53,879 bases of DNA from Fibrobacteria bacterium (GTDB taxonomy: Bacteria > Fibrobacterota > Fibrobacteria > UBA11236), in NCBI GenBank assembly GCA_021155885.1, contig JAJNBB010000007.1:1-53879 (forward strand), written 5' to 3'. Below, piece by piece: positions 25,574-33,868 of this stretch. A model generated the notes under the pieces. It had not been told where the DNA came from, ran no database searches, and worked only from the letters and a program-made list of their open reading frames with translations. The translations under genes and the position numbers were made by a program. Within the stretch, counting starts at the first letter, position 1. Every line of letters starts with the position of its first letter.

Positions 25574-26269
25574 ATGACCACCGTTGCCTCCTCCGTTCCC
25601 TCCTCCGTTCTCGCCGCCGCCGAAGCCTACGCCCGGGAAAAACTCCGGGGCCGCGAGTGCGGCCATGATTTCTTCCACGCCGACCGCGTGCGCCGCACCG
25701 CCCTGCGCCTGCGGGACGCCGAAGGCGGCGACGCGGGGATCGTGGAGCTCGCGGCCCTGCTGCACGACGTCGCCGACCCGAAGCTCGTTCCCGACGTAGC
25801 GGCCGCGCAGCAGGACCTCAAGGACTTCCTGCGCGGCACCGGTATTTCTTCCGCCGACTTGCTGCACGTGCTCTCGATCCTCGAGGGCATGTCCTTCAGC
25901 AAGGAGCTGGCGGGGATCCAGGCCGAGAAGACGATCGAGTTCCAGGTCGTGCAGGACGCTGACCGCCTCGACGCCCTCGGCGCGATCGGCATCGCCCGCT
26001 GCTTCGCCTACGGCGGCAGCCGCAACCAGTTGCTGTATGACCCCGCCATCCCCCCGCGCACGCAAATGGACAACAAGGCCTACCGCGAGGAGAAGTCGAG
26101 CTCGCTCAATCACTTTCCCGAGAAGCTGTTTTTGCTCAGGGACCGCATGAACACGGCCACGGCGAAACGCTGGGCCGAAAAGCGGCATGCGTTTTTGGTG
26201 GAGTATCGGGACACGTTCCTGCGCGAGTGGGACGGGGAGGATTTTGAAGGCTCCGTCATCCCCGCGTAG
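25574..26269 (+). CDS. HD-domain metal-dependent phosphohydrolase (YedJ-like)
   Basis: 231-aa HD-superfamily protein. Metal ligands are supplied by GHDFFHADRV (His), LLHDVADPK (the HD doublet) and VVQDADRLDALGAIGIAR (Asp), the typical spacing of YedJ/YpgQ-like phosphohydrolases. Substrate is unknown, possibly nucleotides. The last residues, Ser-Val-Ile-Pro-Ala and the TAG stop, are encoded by a REP-like palindrome (26255-26280), so the present C-terminus was probably created by insertion of that element. An AT-rich gene follows 27 bp later. Confidence 0.85.
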   Translation: MTTVASSVPSSVLAAAEAYAREKLRGRECGHDFFHADRVRRTALRLRDAEGGDAGIVELAALLHDVADPKLVPDVAAAQQDLKDFLRGTGISSADLLHVLSILEGMSFSKELAGIQAEKTIEFQVVQDADRLDALGAIGIARCFAYGGSRNQLLYDPAIPPRTQMDNKAYREEKSSSLNHFPEKLFLLRDRMNTATAKRWAEKRHAFLVEYRDTFLREWDGEDFEGSVIPA

Positions 26270-26280
26270 GCGGGGATCCA
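26255..26280 (+). repeat. REP-like palindrome, left copy bracketing the AT-rich gene
   Basis: The 26 bp read GTCATCCCCGCG, then TAGGCGGGGATCCA. The arms ATCCCCGC and GCGGGGAT pair perfectly. The reverse complement of the copy at 26809-26834 matches at 23 of 26 positions, and two of the three differences form one compensatory pair (C-G to T-A). The copy contains the TAG stop of the HD gene. Confidence 0.85.
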
Positions 26281-26296
26281 AGCAACAGAGAGGTGA

Positions 26297-26791
26297 ATGA
26301 TGGCCGATATTGATTTTGCCGGCTTAAATAATGCTGAAGTTTTAGGGTTATACGCCAGGGTTATGGAGGAGCTTCAAGTCCGAGGACTCACCCATAGCAC
26401 TAATAATCCAGTTGCAAATTTGGCGGAAAAATTAGTAGTTGGCGCCCTGTCATTGAAGGCCAAGCCTGAATCCACAAAGGGGCATGATGCAGTTTGTGTA
26501 AATGGGTTTAGATATGAAATTAAAGGTCGGCGTCCCACCGAAAAGAATAAGTCGCGACAGTTAAGCTTCCTGAGAGAGCTGGATAAAGGTCATTTCGACT
26601 TCTTAGTCGGAGTGCTCTTTGGGAAAAATTTGGAAGTGCTAAAAGCGTGTATTGTCCCTCACGCTACGGTATTGGCTAAGGCGAAATACAATGATTACGC
26701 TAAAGCATGGATTTTTCATCTTAAAGATGATGTTTGGGGGATTGCCGGGGTTCGCGACATAACGGATGAAATAAAAAAGGTTCAAGGTTAA
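26297..26791 (+). CDS. PD-(D/E)xK nuclease-like protein (DUF6998-like), probably acquired
   Basis: 164-aa protein whose base composition is far richer in A/T than all its neighbours. The order Glu44 (NLAEKLV), Asp64 (GHDAV) and Glu74-x-Lys76 (YEIKGRR) matches a PD-(D/E)xK nuclease core, and the layout resembles a small restriction-endonuclease-like family I recall as DUF6998. No methylase or partner gene is present. GAGGTGA precedes the double ATG. It is bracketed by inverted copies of a REP-like palindrome. A defensive or DNA-processing role is a guess. Confidence 0.6.
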   Translation: MMADIDFAGLNNAEVLGLYARVMEELQVRGLTHSTNNPVANLAEKLVVGALSLKAKPESTKGHDAVCVNGFRYEIKGRRPTEKNKSRQLSFLRELDKGHFDFLVGVLFGKNLEVLKACIVPHATVLAKAKYNDYAKAWIFHLKDDVWGIAGVRDITDEIKKVQG

Positions 26792-26808
26792 ATCGAAGCT
26801 TTATTGCC

Positions 26809-26834
26809 TGGATTCCCGCCTGCGCGGGAATGAC
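26809..26834 (-). repeat. REP-like palindrome, right copy bracketing the AT-rich gene
   Basis: TGGATTCCCGCC then TGCGCGGGAATGAC, in inverted orientation relative to 26255-26280. It ends 30 bp before the stop of the convergent barrel gene and can form a hairpin between the two. Confidence 0.85.
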
Positions 26835-26863
26835 AGAAGAGGACGCCCGGAAAGGCTCAGGGC

Positions 26864-27409
26864 TTAGAACCGGAACAGCATCGAAGCGCTGATTTCGACG
26901 CCTCCCAGGGCGACCGCGTCCGCGAATTTCCGGACGGCGTCGTCCGTGCTGCCTTCCTTGTAATCGGCGCCGCCGCCGGCGACGACCACGTGGTAGCCTG
27001 CGTTTACGTACCAGCTGATGAGGCGCGTCCGAAACCGGAAGCCGGCGCGCGGCGCGAGGGCGAGGCCCGGCTGGATGTCGTATTTCGCTTCTTCATCGTT
27101 CACGGTGACGGTGACGGGCGTGCCGCTCGCGCCCGACAGCGCCGCCCCGAAGTAGGGCGTCGCCCCGGCGTCGGGATGCAGATAATACCGGTATCCCAGG
27201 GCGTACTTGGCTCCGGCCAGCGAGAAGCCGATACCCCCGCTCACCGCGTGGGCCGGTTGCAGGTAGTAGGCGTATTCGAGGCCGTTGCCGGAGGGACCGC
27301 CCCATCCGAGGTTGAACCCGAGCTCCGATTTTTTTTGGGGTGCCTGGGCCTGGGCGATCGTGACGGTCAGGGCGAGAAGGGCGGCAAGGGTGGCAAGGGA
27401 ATGGCGCAT
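26864..27409 (-). CDS. Outer-membrane beta-barrel-like protein
   Basis: 181-aa exported protein of unknown role. Signal peptide MRHSLATLAALLALTVTIAQAQA. The rest is alternating strands with aromatic ends (LEYAYYLQPAHAVSGGIGFSL, YALGYRYYLHP, ISWYVNAGYHVVVAGG) and a C-terminal strand ending in Phe (SASMLFRF), the classic BAM recognition signal. Its 5' side contains a nested hairpin at about 27452-27484 (CGGGAA/TTCCCG around GCGGA/TCCGC). Confidence 0.8.
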   Translation of the reverse strand: MRHSLATLAALLALTVTIAQAQAPQKKSELGFNLGWGGPSGNGLEYAYYLQPAHAVSGGIGFSLAGAKYALGYRYYLHPDAGATPYFGAALSGASGTPVTVTVNDEEAKYDIQPGLALAPRAGFRFRTRLISWYVNAGYHVVVAGGGADYKEGSTDDAVRKFADAVALGGVEISASMLFRF

Positions 27410-27565
27410 TTGTATTTCCTGTTAAAGTCGTGATGGAAATAGAAAATCCACGGGAAATGCGGAAGGTCCGCGCGGATTCCCGGGAAGCGCCGGCGACCCG
27501 GCGGAACCTGCGACCCAGGCGCCTGAATCTTTTAAAATCCTTCGAAAATCGAGGTTTTTGGGCTC

Positions 27566-27593
27566 TCCCAACCCCCAACGCCCAGGCCCCAAC
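27566..27593 (+). repeat. Single heptamer arm in the mutS leader
   Basis: Four 7-mers, TCCCAAC, CCCCAAC, GCCCAGG, CCCCAAC, then TCTTATCTTTT and the mutS ATG 18 nt downstream. The third unit is the odd one, as in repeats 1, 2, 3 and 8. No complementary arm is visible upstream. The sequence is closely similar to the ftsX leader (18434-18461). Confidence 0.75.
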
Positions 27594-27610
27594 TCTTATC
27601 TTTTCCATCC

Positions 27611-30295
27611 ATGTCCGCCCCCACCCCGATGATGAAGCAGTACCTGGATATCAAGGCCCGGTACCCCGGGACGATGCTGCTGTACCGGATGGGCGATTTC
27701 TACGAGACCTTCCACGAGGACGCGATTTCGGCTTCGAAAATTCTGGGGCTGACGTTGACGGCGCGCAATCACGGAGGCAAGGACCCCACGCCGCTGGCGG
27801 GGTTTCCGTACCATGCGCTGGAACGCTACATGCCCAAGTTGATCGCGGCGGGGCTGAAGGTGGCGGTGTGCGAGCAAACCGAGGACCCGGCGCTGGCCAA
27901 GGGCCTGGTGATGCGCGACGTGACCGAGGTGGTGACGCGCGGCACGGCGATGTCGGAGAATTATCTCGAGGCCAAGTCGAACAATTACCTGGCCTCGGTG
28001 TGGCCCGACGGCGACAAGTACGGCCTGTCGTACCTGGACCTGAGCACGGGGCATTTCGCGGTGGCCGAGGGCGGCCTCGACGAGATCACGGGCGAGATCT
28101 ACCGGCTGAACGCGCAGGAGCTTTTGTATCCCGAGGCGCTGGAGCTGCCGCCGGAGCTGGGCGAGTTCAAGGCGCGCGAGCGCATCCCGGTGACGACGCT
28201 TCCCAAGGGGTATTTCCATCTCGAGGAGGGGATCGCGGCCCTGCAGCGGCAGTTCAAGGTGGCTTCGCTGGAGGCCTTCGACTGCCTGCACCTGCCGCGC
28301 GCCCTGCGCGCAGCCGCCGCGGCGCTGGCCTACGTGAAGGACAGCAAGAAATCGGAGCTGTCGCACCTGGTGGGCCTGACCACGGAGCGCTTCGATGGGC
28401 ATATGACCCTCGACGCGGCCACGGTCCGCAACCTGGAGTTGATCAAGCCGATCCACGGCGAGGACGAGACCGGCACGCTGTTCCACCGCATCGACCGCAC
28501 GGTGACGTCGATGGGCGCGCGCCTGCTCAAGCATTGGCTGACCCACCCGCTGCTCGACAAGGCGGCCATCGAGGCGCGCCTCGACGCGGTGGAGGAGCTG
28601 ACGGCGCGTCCCGAGGTGTTGCGCGCGCTGCGGTCGCATCTGCAGGGCATCAGCGACATCGAGCGCATCGTGGCCAAGTGCGGCGCTGGCCGCGTGCACG
28701 CGCGCGACCTGCTGGGGCTGGGGAACTCCCTGGCCGAGGCGGGCAAGGCGGGAGATCTGGCGGCCTCGCTCGCGGCCCCGCTGTTCGCGGAGTGCCGGGC
28801 GCCGCTGGAGGGCCTGACGGAGCGGGGCAGGGCCCTCGCCGATCCCTTTACCGAGCGCCCGCCGCTGACCGTGCGCGAGGGCGGCATGATCCGCCCCGGC
28901 GCCTTCGCCGAGCTCGACGCGCTGAACGCGGGCATCCGCGACGGGCGCGAGTGGCTCAACGGACTGCAGCAGCGCGAAAAGGACGAGACCGGCATCCCCA
29001 GCCTCAAGGTGGGCTACAACAAGGTCTTCGGCTACTACATCGAGGTCACCAAGACCCACGAGGACAAGGTGCCCGCGCATTACCTGCGCAAGCAAAGCCT
29101 GGTGGGCGCCGAGCGCTACATCACCCCCGAGATGAAAGAGTGGGAAAGCCGCATCCTCAACGCCGAGAGCGGCATCAACGCGCTGGAGTACAAGCTGTTC
29201 TGCGGCATCCGCGACGAGGTCACGCGCTCGGCGCCCCGACTTCTGGCCGCCGCAAAGGCGCTGGCGACCTTGGACGCGTTGCAGGGCCTGGCTTGCGCGG
29301 CCGTGGACTTGCGCTTCGCGCGTCCCGAGATCGCCGAGGACACGGGCCTGCGCATCCTCGGGGGCCGCCATCCCGTGGTCGAGGCGCTCACGGGCGACGG
29401 CGGGTTCATCGCCAACGACGTCGAGATGGACGCGCGCGACCGCCAGGTGATCCTGGTCACCGGGCCGAACATGGCCGGCAAATCCACCTACCTGCGCCAG
29501 ACCGGCCTGATCGTGCTGCTCGCGCAGGTCGGCTCCTTCGTGCCCGCGGACTACGCGCGCATCGGGCTGGTCGACCGCATCTTCACCCGCGTGGGCGCCT
29601 CGGACCGCCTGGCCAAGGGCCAGAGCACGTTCATGGTCGAAATGATCGAGACCGCGGGCATCCTGCGCCACGCCACCCCGCGCAGCCTCGTGCTGCTGGA
29701 CGAGATCGGGCGGGGCACGAGCACCTACGACGGCCTCTCCCTGGCCTGGGCCATCACCGAGGCGCTGCACGAGAGCCCCGCCATCGCCGCGCGCACGCTG
29801 TTCGCCACCCACTACCACGAGCTGACGCGCCTCGCCGACAAGCTCCCCCGCCTGCGTAACGCGCAAGTTACGGTGCGCGAGTCCGGCGGCGAGGTGATCT
29901 TTTTGCGCAAGGTGATCGACGGCGCCTGCGACTCCAGCTACGGGATCCAGGTCGCGAAGATGGCGGGCGTCCCCGACCCCGTGATCTACCGCGCGTGGGA
30001 AATCCTGGGCGAACTGGAAAAAACGGGCACGGTGGGCATCGGCGTCCATCCGAACCCGAACCGGCCCGCGGCCGACGGGGTCGCGGGCAGGGGACGGAGG
30101 GTCGCGCCGCAGGTGGACTTGTTCTCTTCTCCCGCCGTCGTCACCCCCGCGGAGGCGGGGGCCGAAAAAATCCTGGTGGAAAACCCCGCGCACCGCGAGG
30201 TCTTCGACGCCGTCCTGGGCCTGGACGTCAACGGCATGACGCCGATGGAGGCGCTGGTGAGGCTGGCGGAGATACAGCGGAAGGCGGGTAAATGA
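27611..30295 (+). CDS. mutS: DNA mismatch repair protein MutS
   Basis: 894-aa mismatch-recognition ATPase. The mismatch-binding Phe-x-Glu lies in RMGDFYETF (about residue 28), the connector and core domains follow, and the ATPase has Walker A TGPNMAGKSTYLRQ (about 618), the STFMVEM signature and Walker B LVLLDEIGRGTSTYDG, then FATHYHEL. Near residue 843, between the ATPase and the C-terminal dimer/tetramer helix, the protein has a segment VVTPAEAGAEKIL encoded by a REP-like palindrome (30140-30165). The start lacks a clear Shine-Dalgarno; a heptamer arm fills the leader. Confidence 0.97.
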   Translation: MSAPTPMMKQYLDIKARYPGTMLLYRMGDFYETFHEDAISASKILGLTLTARNHGGKDPTPLAGFPYHALERYMPKLIAAGLKVAVCEQTEDPALAKGLVMRDVTEVVTRGTAMSENYLEAKSNNYLASVWPDGDKYGLSYLDLSTGHFAVAEGGLDEITGEIYRLNAQELLYPEALELPPELGEFKARERIPVTTLPKGYFHLEEGIAALQRQFKVASLEAFDCLHLPRALRAAAAALAYVKDSKKSELSHLVGLTTERFDGHMTLDAATVRNLELIKPIHGEDETGTLFHRIDRTVTSMGARLLKHWLTHPLLDKAAIEARLDAVEELTARPEVLRALRSHLQGISDIERIVAKCGAGRVHARDLLGLGNSLAEAGKAGDLAASLAAPLFAECRAPLEGLTERGRALADPFTERPPLTVREGGMIRPGAFAELDALNAGIRDGREWLNGLQQREKDETGIPSLKVGYNKVFGYYIEVTKTHEDKVPAHYLRKQSLVGAERYITPEMKEWESRILNAESGINALEYKLFCGIRDEVTRSAPRLLAAAKALATLDALQGLACAAVDLRFARPEIAEDTGLRILGGRHPVVEALTGDGGFIANDVEMDARDRQVILVTGPNMAGKSTYLRQTGLIVLLAQVGSFVPADYARIGLVDRIFTRVGASDRLAKGQSTFMVEMIETAGILRHATPRSLVLLDEIGRGTSTYDGLSLAWAITEALHESPAIAARTLFATHYHELTRLADKLPRLRNAQVTVRESGGEVIFLRKVIDGACDSSYGIQVAKMAGVPDPVIYRAWEILGELEKTGTVGIGVHPNPNRPAADGVAGRGRRVAPQVDLFSSPAVVTPAEAGAEKILVENPAHREVFDAVLGLDVNGMTPMEALVRLAEIQRKAGK
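30140..30165 (+). repeat. REP-like palindrome inside mutS
   Basis: GTCACCCCCGCG then GAGGCGGGGGCCGA, matching the 26255-26280 copy at 21 of 26 positions. It is read in frame and encodes VTPAEAGA in a probable linker, so the insertion was tolerated. Confidence 0.75.
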
Positions 30296-30376
30296 TGAAT
30301 GATGAATCCGGAATGATGAACGGCGCAACGGGTGATGTCCCCGGTTCTATTCATCATTCATCATTCATCATTCATC
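30292..30376. repeat. Heptamer inverted repeat 8 (ATTCATC word) between mutS and ctaA
   Basis: The left arm (30292-30319) is ATGATGA twice, ATCCGGA, ATGATGA, and includes the mutS TGA stop. The right arm (30349-30376) is ATTCATC four times. The arms can pair over 16 or more bp in several registers. The third left unit is again the divergent one. ctaA starts 20 bp later. Confidence 0.88.
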
Positions 30377-30396
30377 ATCGCGACGGGTCGATTTAA

Positions 30397-31335
30397 ATGT
30401 TCCGATCCCTCAAAACCTACCGCATCCTCGCGATCTCGGTCCTCGCCCTTTCCGTCCTGGTCATCCTCTGGGGCGCCTTCGTGCGCGCGACGGGTTCGGG
30501 AGCGGGCTGCGGGAGCCACTGGCCGCTGTGCAACGGCGTCATGGTCCCGCGCGCGCCCACGGTGCAGACCGTCATCGAGTTCACCCACCGCCTCACCAGC
30601 GGGCTGTTGCTCGTCCTCATGGCCGGACTGGTCGCCACCGCCTTCCGGGCCTTTCCCAAGGGCCACCCGGCCCGCGCCGCCGCCGTGGTCTCGGCGGTTT
30701 TTCTCGTCATCGAGGCGCTGGTCGGCGCCGGGCTCGTCCTGCTGGAACTGGTCGCCGACAACCCCTCGCTCGCCCGCGGTTACTGGATGGGGGGGCATCT
30801 CGCCAACACCTTCATCCTGCTCGGCTGCATGGCGCTGGGCGTCTGGTTCGGCTGGGAGCATCGCGCTCCCCGGTTGACCGGGCCCTGGGTCTGGAAGTTC
30901 GCGGCGGCGCTTTTCCTGTTGCTGATCGTCGGCATGGCCGGGGCCGTCGCCGCGCTGGGCAACACCCTTTTCCCGGCGGAGACCCTGGCGGAAGGGTTCC
31001 GCATGGACGCGGCGCAGGAGTCGCACCTTCTCGTCCGCCTGCGGGTGTTGCATCCCCTTTTGGCCGCGGTCGCCGCGGGATGGCTGCTCTACCTCGCGAA
31101 CGTGCTGACCTCGGATCGGCGCAAGAAGGTGCGGGTCCTCGCCTTTCTGCTCGCGATGCTCGTCGTGGAGCAGGTGCTGGCCGGATTCCTCAGCCTGGTG
31201 TTCCTGGCGCCGATCTGGCTGCAGCTTATCCACCTCTTCCTCGCGGACGCGGTGGTGGTCACGACCGTTCTGCTGGCTGCGGCTACCTTGACCCCCGCGG
31301 CGGAGCCTTCGGTCTCCGGGAAGGAGGCCGCATGA
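30397..31335 (+). CDS. ctaA: Heme A synthase (COX15/CtaA family)
   Basis: 312-aa eight-helix membrane protein that hydroxylates heme O to heme A for aa3-type cytochrome oxidase. The first helix leads to the signature ILWGAFVRATGSGAGCGSHWPLCNG; the Cys pair (CGSHWPLC) marks the type with an extracytoplasmic disulfide. Heme-ligand His residues are in EFTHRLTSG, MGGHLANT, RVLHPLLA and LIHLFLAD. It implies aerobic respiration with heme A. The next gene overlaps by 4 bp. Confidence 0.93.
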   Translation: MFRSLKTYRILAISVLALSVLVILWGAFVRATGSGAGCGSHWPLCNGVMVPRAPTVQTVIEFTHRLTSGLLLVLMAGLVATAFRAFPKGHPARAAAVVSAVFLVIEALVGAGLVLLELVADNPSLARGYWMGGHLANTFILLGCMALGVWFGWEHRAPRLTGPWVWKFAAALFLLLIVGMAGAVAALGNTLFPAETLAEGFRMDAAQESHLLVRLRVLHPLLAAVAAGWLLYLANVLTSDRRKKVRVLAFLLAMLVVEQVLAGFLSLVFLAPIWLQLIHLFLADAVVVTTVLLAAATLTPAAEPSVSGKEAA

Positions 31336-32003
31336 AAGTCCTTCTCTTCGGCGCGACCGGCATGGTGGGGCAGGGCGTCTTGCGCGAATGCCTCAAGGAC
31401 CCGCGCGTGGAAAAGGTCCTGACCGTGGGGCGCATGGCCTCCTTCGGCATGGGAGGGCAAGCGCGCCCCAAGCTGCGAGAGATCGAATGGAAGGACTTGT
31501 TCGATCTCTCGGGCCTGGAGGCTGCGCTCACGGGCTATGACGCCTGTTTCTTTTGCCTCGGGGTGTCCTCCAATGGGTTGACGCCGCACGAATACAATCG
31601 CCTGACCTATGTCCTGACGGTGGAGATCGCGACGCTCCTGGCCCGCCTGAATCCCGGCATGACGTTCACCTATGTCTCGGGTGCCGGCACCGATAGCACT
31701 GAAAAGGGCCTGTCTATGTGGGCGGCGGTGAAGGGGAAGACCGAGAACGCCCTGCTCGCCCTGCCGTTCAAGGCGGCCTACATGTTCCGGCCCGGCGTGA
31801 TCCGGCCGCTGGGCGGGATAAAATCGAAGACGCGCAGCTACCGGATGTTCTACAACGCCGTAGGCTGGCTGCTGCCGGCCCTCCAGCGCATGGCGCCGGA
31901 TTCGATGACGACGACGGAGCAGATGGGCAAGGCCATGATCGCCGTGGCGGCGCACGGCGCGCCGAAGAAAATCCTGGAGAACAAGGACATCAACGCGTTA
32001 TAG
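31332..32003 (+). CDS. NAD(P)-binding Rossmann-fold protein (epimerase-like)
   Basis: 223-aa atypical short-chain dehydrogenase with the nucleotide-binding motif VLLFGATGMVGQGVLRECL at the N-terminus. CFFCLGVSS, MTFTYVSGAGTD and KGKTENALLALPFKAAYMFRPGVIRPL match the family of small NAD(P)H-binding proteins related to HTATIP2 and YwnB. A classic YxxxK is not evident; the KxKTEN segment is the equivalent. Substrate unknown. Coupled to ctaA through an ATGA overlap. Confidence 0.82.
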   Translation: MKVLLFGATGMVGQGVLRECLKDPRVEKVLTVGRMASFGMGGQARPKLREIEWKDLFDLSGLEAALTGYDACFFCLGVSSNGLTPHEYNRLTYVLTVEIATLLARLNPGMTFTYVSGAGTDSTEKGLSMWAAVKGKTENALLALPFKAAYMFRPGVIRPLGGIKSKTRSYRMFYNAVGWLLPALQRMAPDSMTTTEQMGKAMIAVAAHGAPKKILENKDINAL

Positions 32004-32011
32004 CTCCGCGA

Positions 32012-32716
32012 TCAACCTCCGCGCTGCTTGATCTCCGCGACGATCGTTTTGTTCATGTCCTTGAAGCACAGGGACAGCGTTTCCACCATGGCATTGACGA
32101 TCACTTGCGGAAGGTTCTGTTTCGTCTCCCGCGCCGGGATGGAGGCGTACTCCACGTGCGCATAATGAACGGAATCCGTCTTCCCGTTCCGCTCGATGAA
32201 AATATCGGCGTCCAGTGAAGACTCGATCCCGCGGGAGCCCTGGCCCATGCTGATCTGATAGGCGACCAGGACGAAAAGAATGTGTCCGGATTTATAATAG
32301 GTCGTGCCCGACTTCAGGCTGTTGACGCGCACGGAAACCTTGATATTCCCGCCGGTATCTCCCACGTTCAATCCGCTTCGTTTGAGGTCCGCCGTCAGGC
32401 TCGTCTTTCCGAACTTAAGGGGGGAGGCGTCGGCGCCCGTTTCCCCGAGATCCACCCGGAAGTCGTGTTTCCAGTAATTGAAAACCAACAACGGCACCAC
32501 CAGGCTTTTTTGCCGCGTGACCTCGTTTTCCTCGGGCAGTTCGGCGACGCTATGGTAAGCTTTTACCGTCACGCTCCCTGAAAGCCCGGGTTTGCCGTCG
32601 TGCAGATAGCCCAGGGTGGACCGCTTGTCGCGGAAGGAATCTTTTAATGCGTTGGTTCCGGCGCAGCCGATTAACAGGATGGCCAGCGCCAGCAAGGGAA
32701 GTTTATTCGGTTTCAT
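32012..32716 (-). CDS. Hypothetical lipoprotein
   Basis: 234-aa lipoprotein with signal and lipobox LLIGCAG (Cys18). The mature part is beta-rich (SGSVTVKAYHSVAE, DFRVDLGE, GGNIKVSVRVNSL, SLDADIFIERNG). No family recognised. Its start overlaps the end of the upstream lipoprotein gene by 14 bp, so the two form a unit. Confidence 0.7.
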   Translation of the reverse strand: MKPNKLPLLALAILLIGCAGTNALKDSFRDKRSTLGYLHDGKPGLSGSVTVKAYHSVAELPEENEVTRQKSLVVPLLVFNYWKHDFRVDLGETGADASPLKFGKTSLTADLKRSGLNVGDTGGNIKVSVRVNSLKSGTTYYKSGHILFVLVAYQISMGQGSRGIESSLDADIFIERNGKTDSVHYAHVEYASIPARETKQNLPQVIVNAMVETLSLCFKDMNKTIVAEIKQRGG

Positions 32717-33134
32717 AATGCGCGAGCTTCCCCCTTATGCGGATCATTTCCTCGATATCCTCATTCTCGGAGCAGGAAACCAGGGATTGCAGTTTTTCGA
32801 AGCGCTCGCGCTTCGTCAGCTTTTGTTCGACGAGAATATCGTAGGCCAGGATTTCCCGGTAGCAGGAATCGGCGACTCCCGAGGCGCTGGAGGCAGCTTC
32901 GGATAAATGCCTCAGATTCAGGTGGCATATGGAAGACAGCAGGGAATCGCGTTCGGCGCGCTTCAAATATTTCTTGCAGTCCGAGGTGCTCCGGGGCTGG
33001 AAGCTGCCTTCCGGGACAATGTAATAGGAGGCGACGAAGGCCTCGCTTCCATCCGTGACGGGCCGCTTCAAGGCGGCGCCGCAGCCGGCGAGAACCAGGG
33101 CCGCGGCGCAGGCGAGGTAGGTGGGGGTTCCCAT
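32703..33134 (-). CDS. Hypothetical lipoprotein
   Basis: 143-aa protein with lipobox VLAGCGA (Cys18) and a helical, Cys-containing mature part (five further Cys: DCKKYL, ICHLNL, DSCYRE, SLVSCSE and neighbours) that may form disulfides. No family recognised. First of two overlapping lipoprotein genes. TATTAT lies just upstream of the ATG on the minus strand but is too close to be assigned as a -10 with confidence. Confidence 0.65.
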   Translation of the reverse strand: MGTPTYLACAAALVLAGCGAALKRPVTDGSEAFVASYYIVPEGSFQPRSTSDCKKYLKRAERDSLLSSICHLNLRHLSEAASSASGVADSCYREILAYDILVEQKLTKRERFEKLQSLVSCSENEDIEEMIRIRGKLAHYETE

Positions 33135-33178
33135 TTGGGGAGATATAATAGTTCGGAAACCCCGGAACGAAAAGAGCG

Positions 33179-33865
33179 TTAGGGCGCTCGGCGGAAGCTT
33201 CCGTTCCGCAGAAACCGGATCGCGCTCCGGATCGCCTCGTTATCCTTCATGATCAGGGCGTGGCTCGCGGCGACCTTTCGGTAATCCTTCATCCCCGGGA
33301 GCTTCATCCGCTTTAGCGACACCTTGCCGTCGTCGTCGCCGGGAATCAGCCAGGACGAAAGGGGGTCGATGGACCGCGTCGCCGCCAGCACCCCGAACTC
33401 GAAAGAAGGAGGCGGCAGGCGGAGCGGGACCGAATTCGAGTCCGTGCCCAGTTGCCTGCCCGCGGGTCCGTTGAAGCTTTTGAACCACCAGCTCCCGCCG
33501 AGTTTATCCACCACCTCGCTGCCCTGGTTCGGCGGGCTCAGCATCACCACCCGGCCGATCTTGAACTCCGGATGCAGTTCGGCCAGGCGCCTCACGAGGA
33601 TGCCGCCCAGGGAGTGCGTGACGAAATTCTTCGCGAGAGTGTCTTCGGGAAAACAACGCCGGATCTCCGGCAGCACGAAGCGCTCCACCAAGGTGTCGAT
33701 AGGGTGTTTGCGCGAGGGATAGTCGACGTTGCAGACGCGGAATCCGGCGGGCTTCAACTCGTCTTCCATCTCCTCCATCGAGGAGGATGTCCTTGCCAGG
33801 CCGTGCAGCAGTACGACGGGTTCATGCGCGAGGGCAAGGGCGGCAAGGAGGAAGACGAGGCGCAC
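33179..33865 (-). CDS. Exported lipase-like alpha/beta hydrolase (paralogue 1)
   Basis: 228-aa alpha/beta hydrolase. A signal sequence (MRLVFLLAALALAHE) leads directly into the oxyanion motif VVLLHGLARTSSSM. The Ser nucleophile is in NFVTHSLGGILVR, the acid probably in PGDDDGKVS, and the His in AASHALIMKD. It shares many blocks with the gene at 35797-36531 (HGL, NVDYPSRKHPIDTL, THSxGGIL, NGPAGRxLGTDSNSVP, PDDGKVS), so the two are paralogues. Likely acts on lipids or esters in the periplasm. Confidence 0.85.
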   Translation of the reverse strand: MRLVFLLAALALAHEPVVLLHGLARTSSSMEEMEDELKPAGFRVCNVDYPSRKHPIDTLVERFVLPEIRRCFPEDTLAKNFVTHSLGGILVRRLAELHPEFKIGRVVMLSPPNQGSEVVDKLGGSWWFKSFNGPAGRQLGTDSNSVPLRLPPPSFEFGVLAATRSIDPLSSWLIPGDDDGKVSLKRMKLPGMKDYRKVAASHALIMKDNEAIRSAIRFLRNGSFRRAP

Positions 33866-33868
33866 CGG

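Noticed and set aside
27596..30328. A 910-codon minus-strand frame opposite mutS
   Set aside because: Antisense shadow of the GC-rich mutS; repetitive Arg/Val/His/Gln composition without domains.
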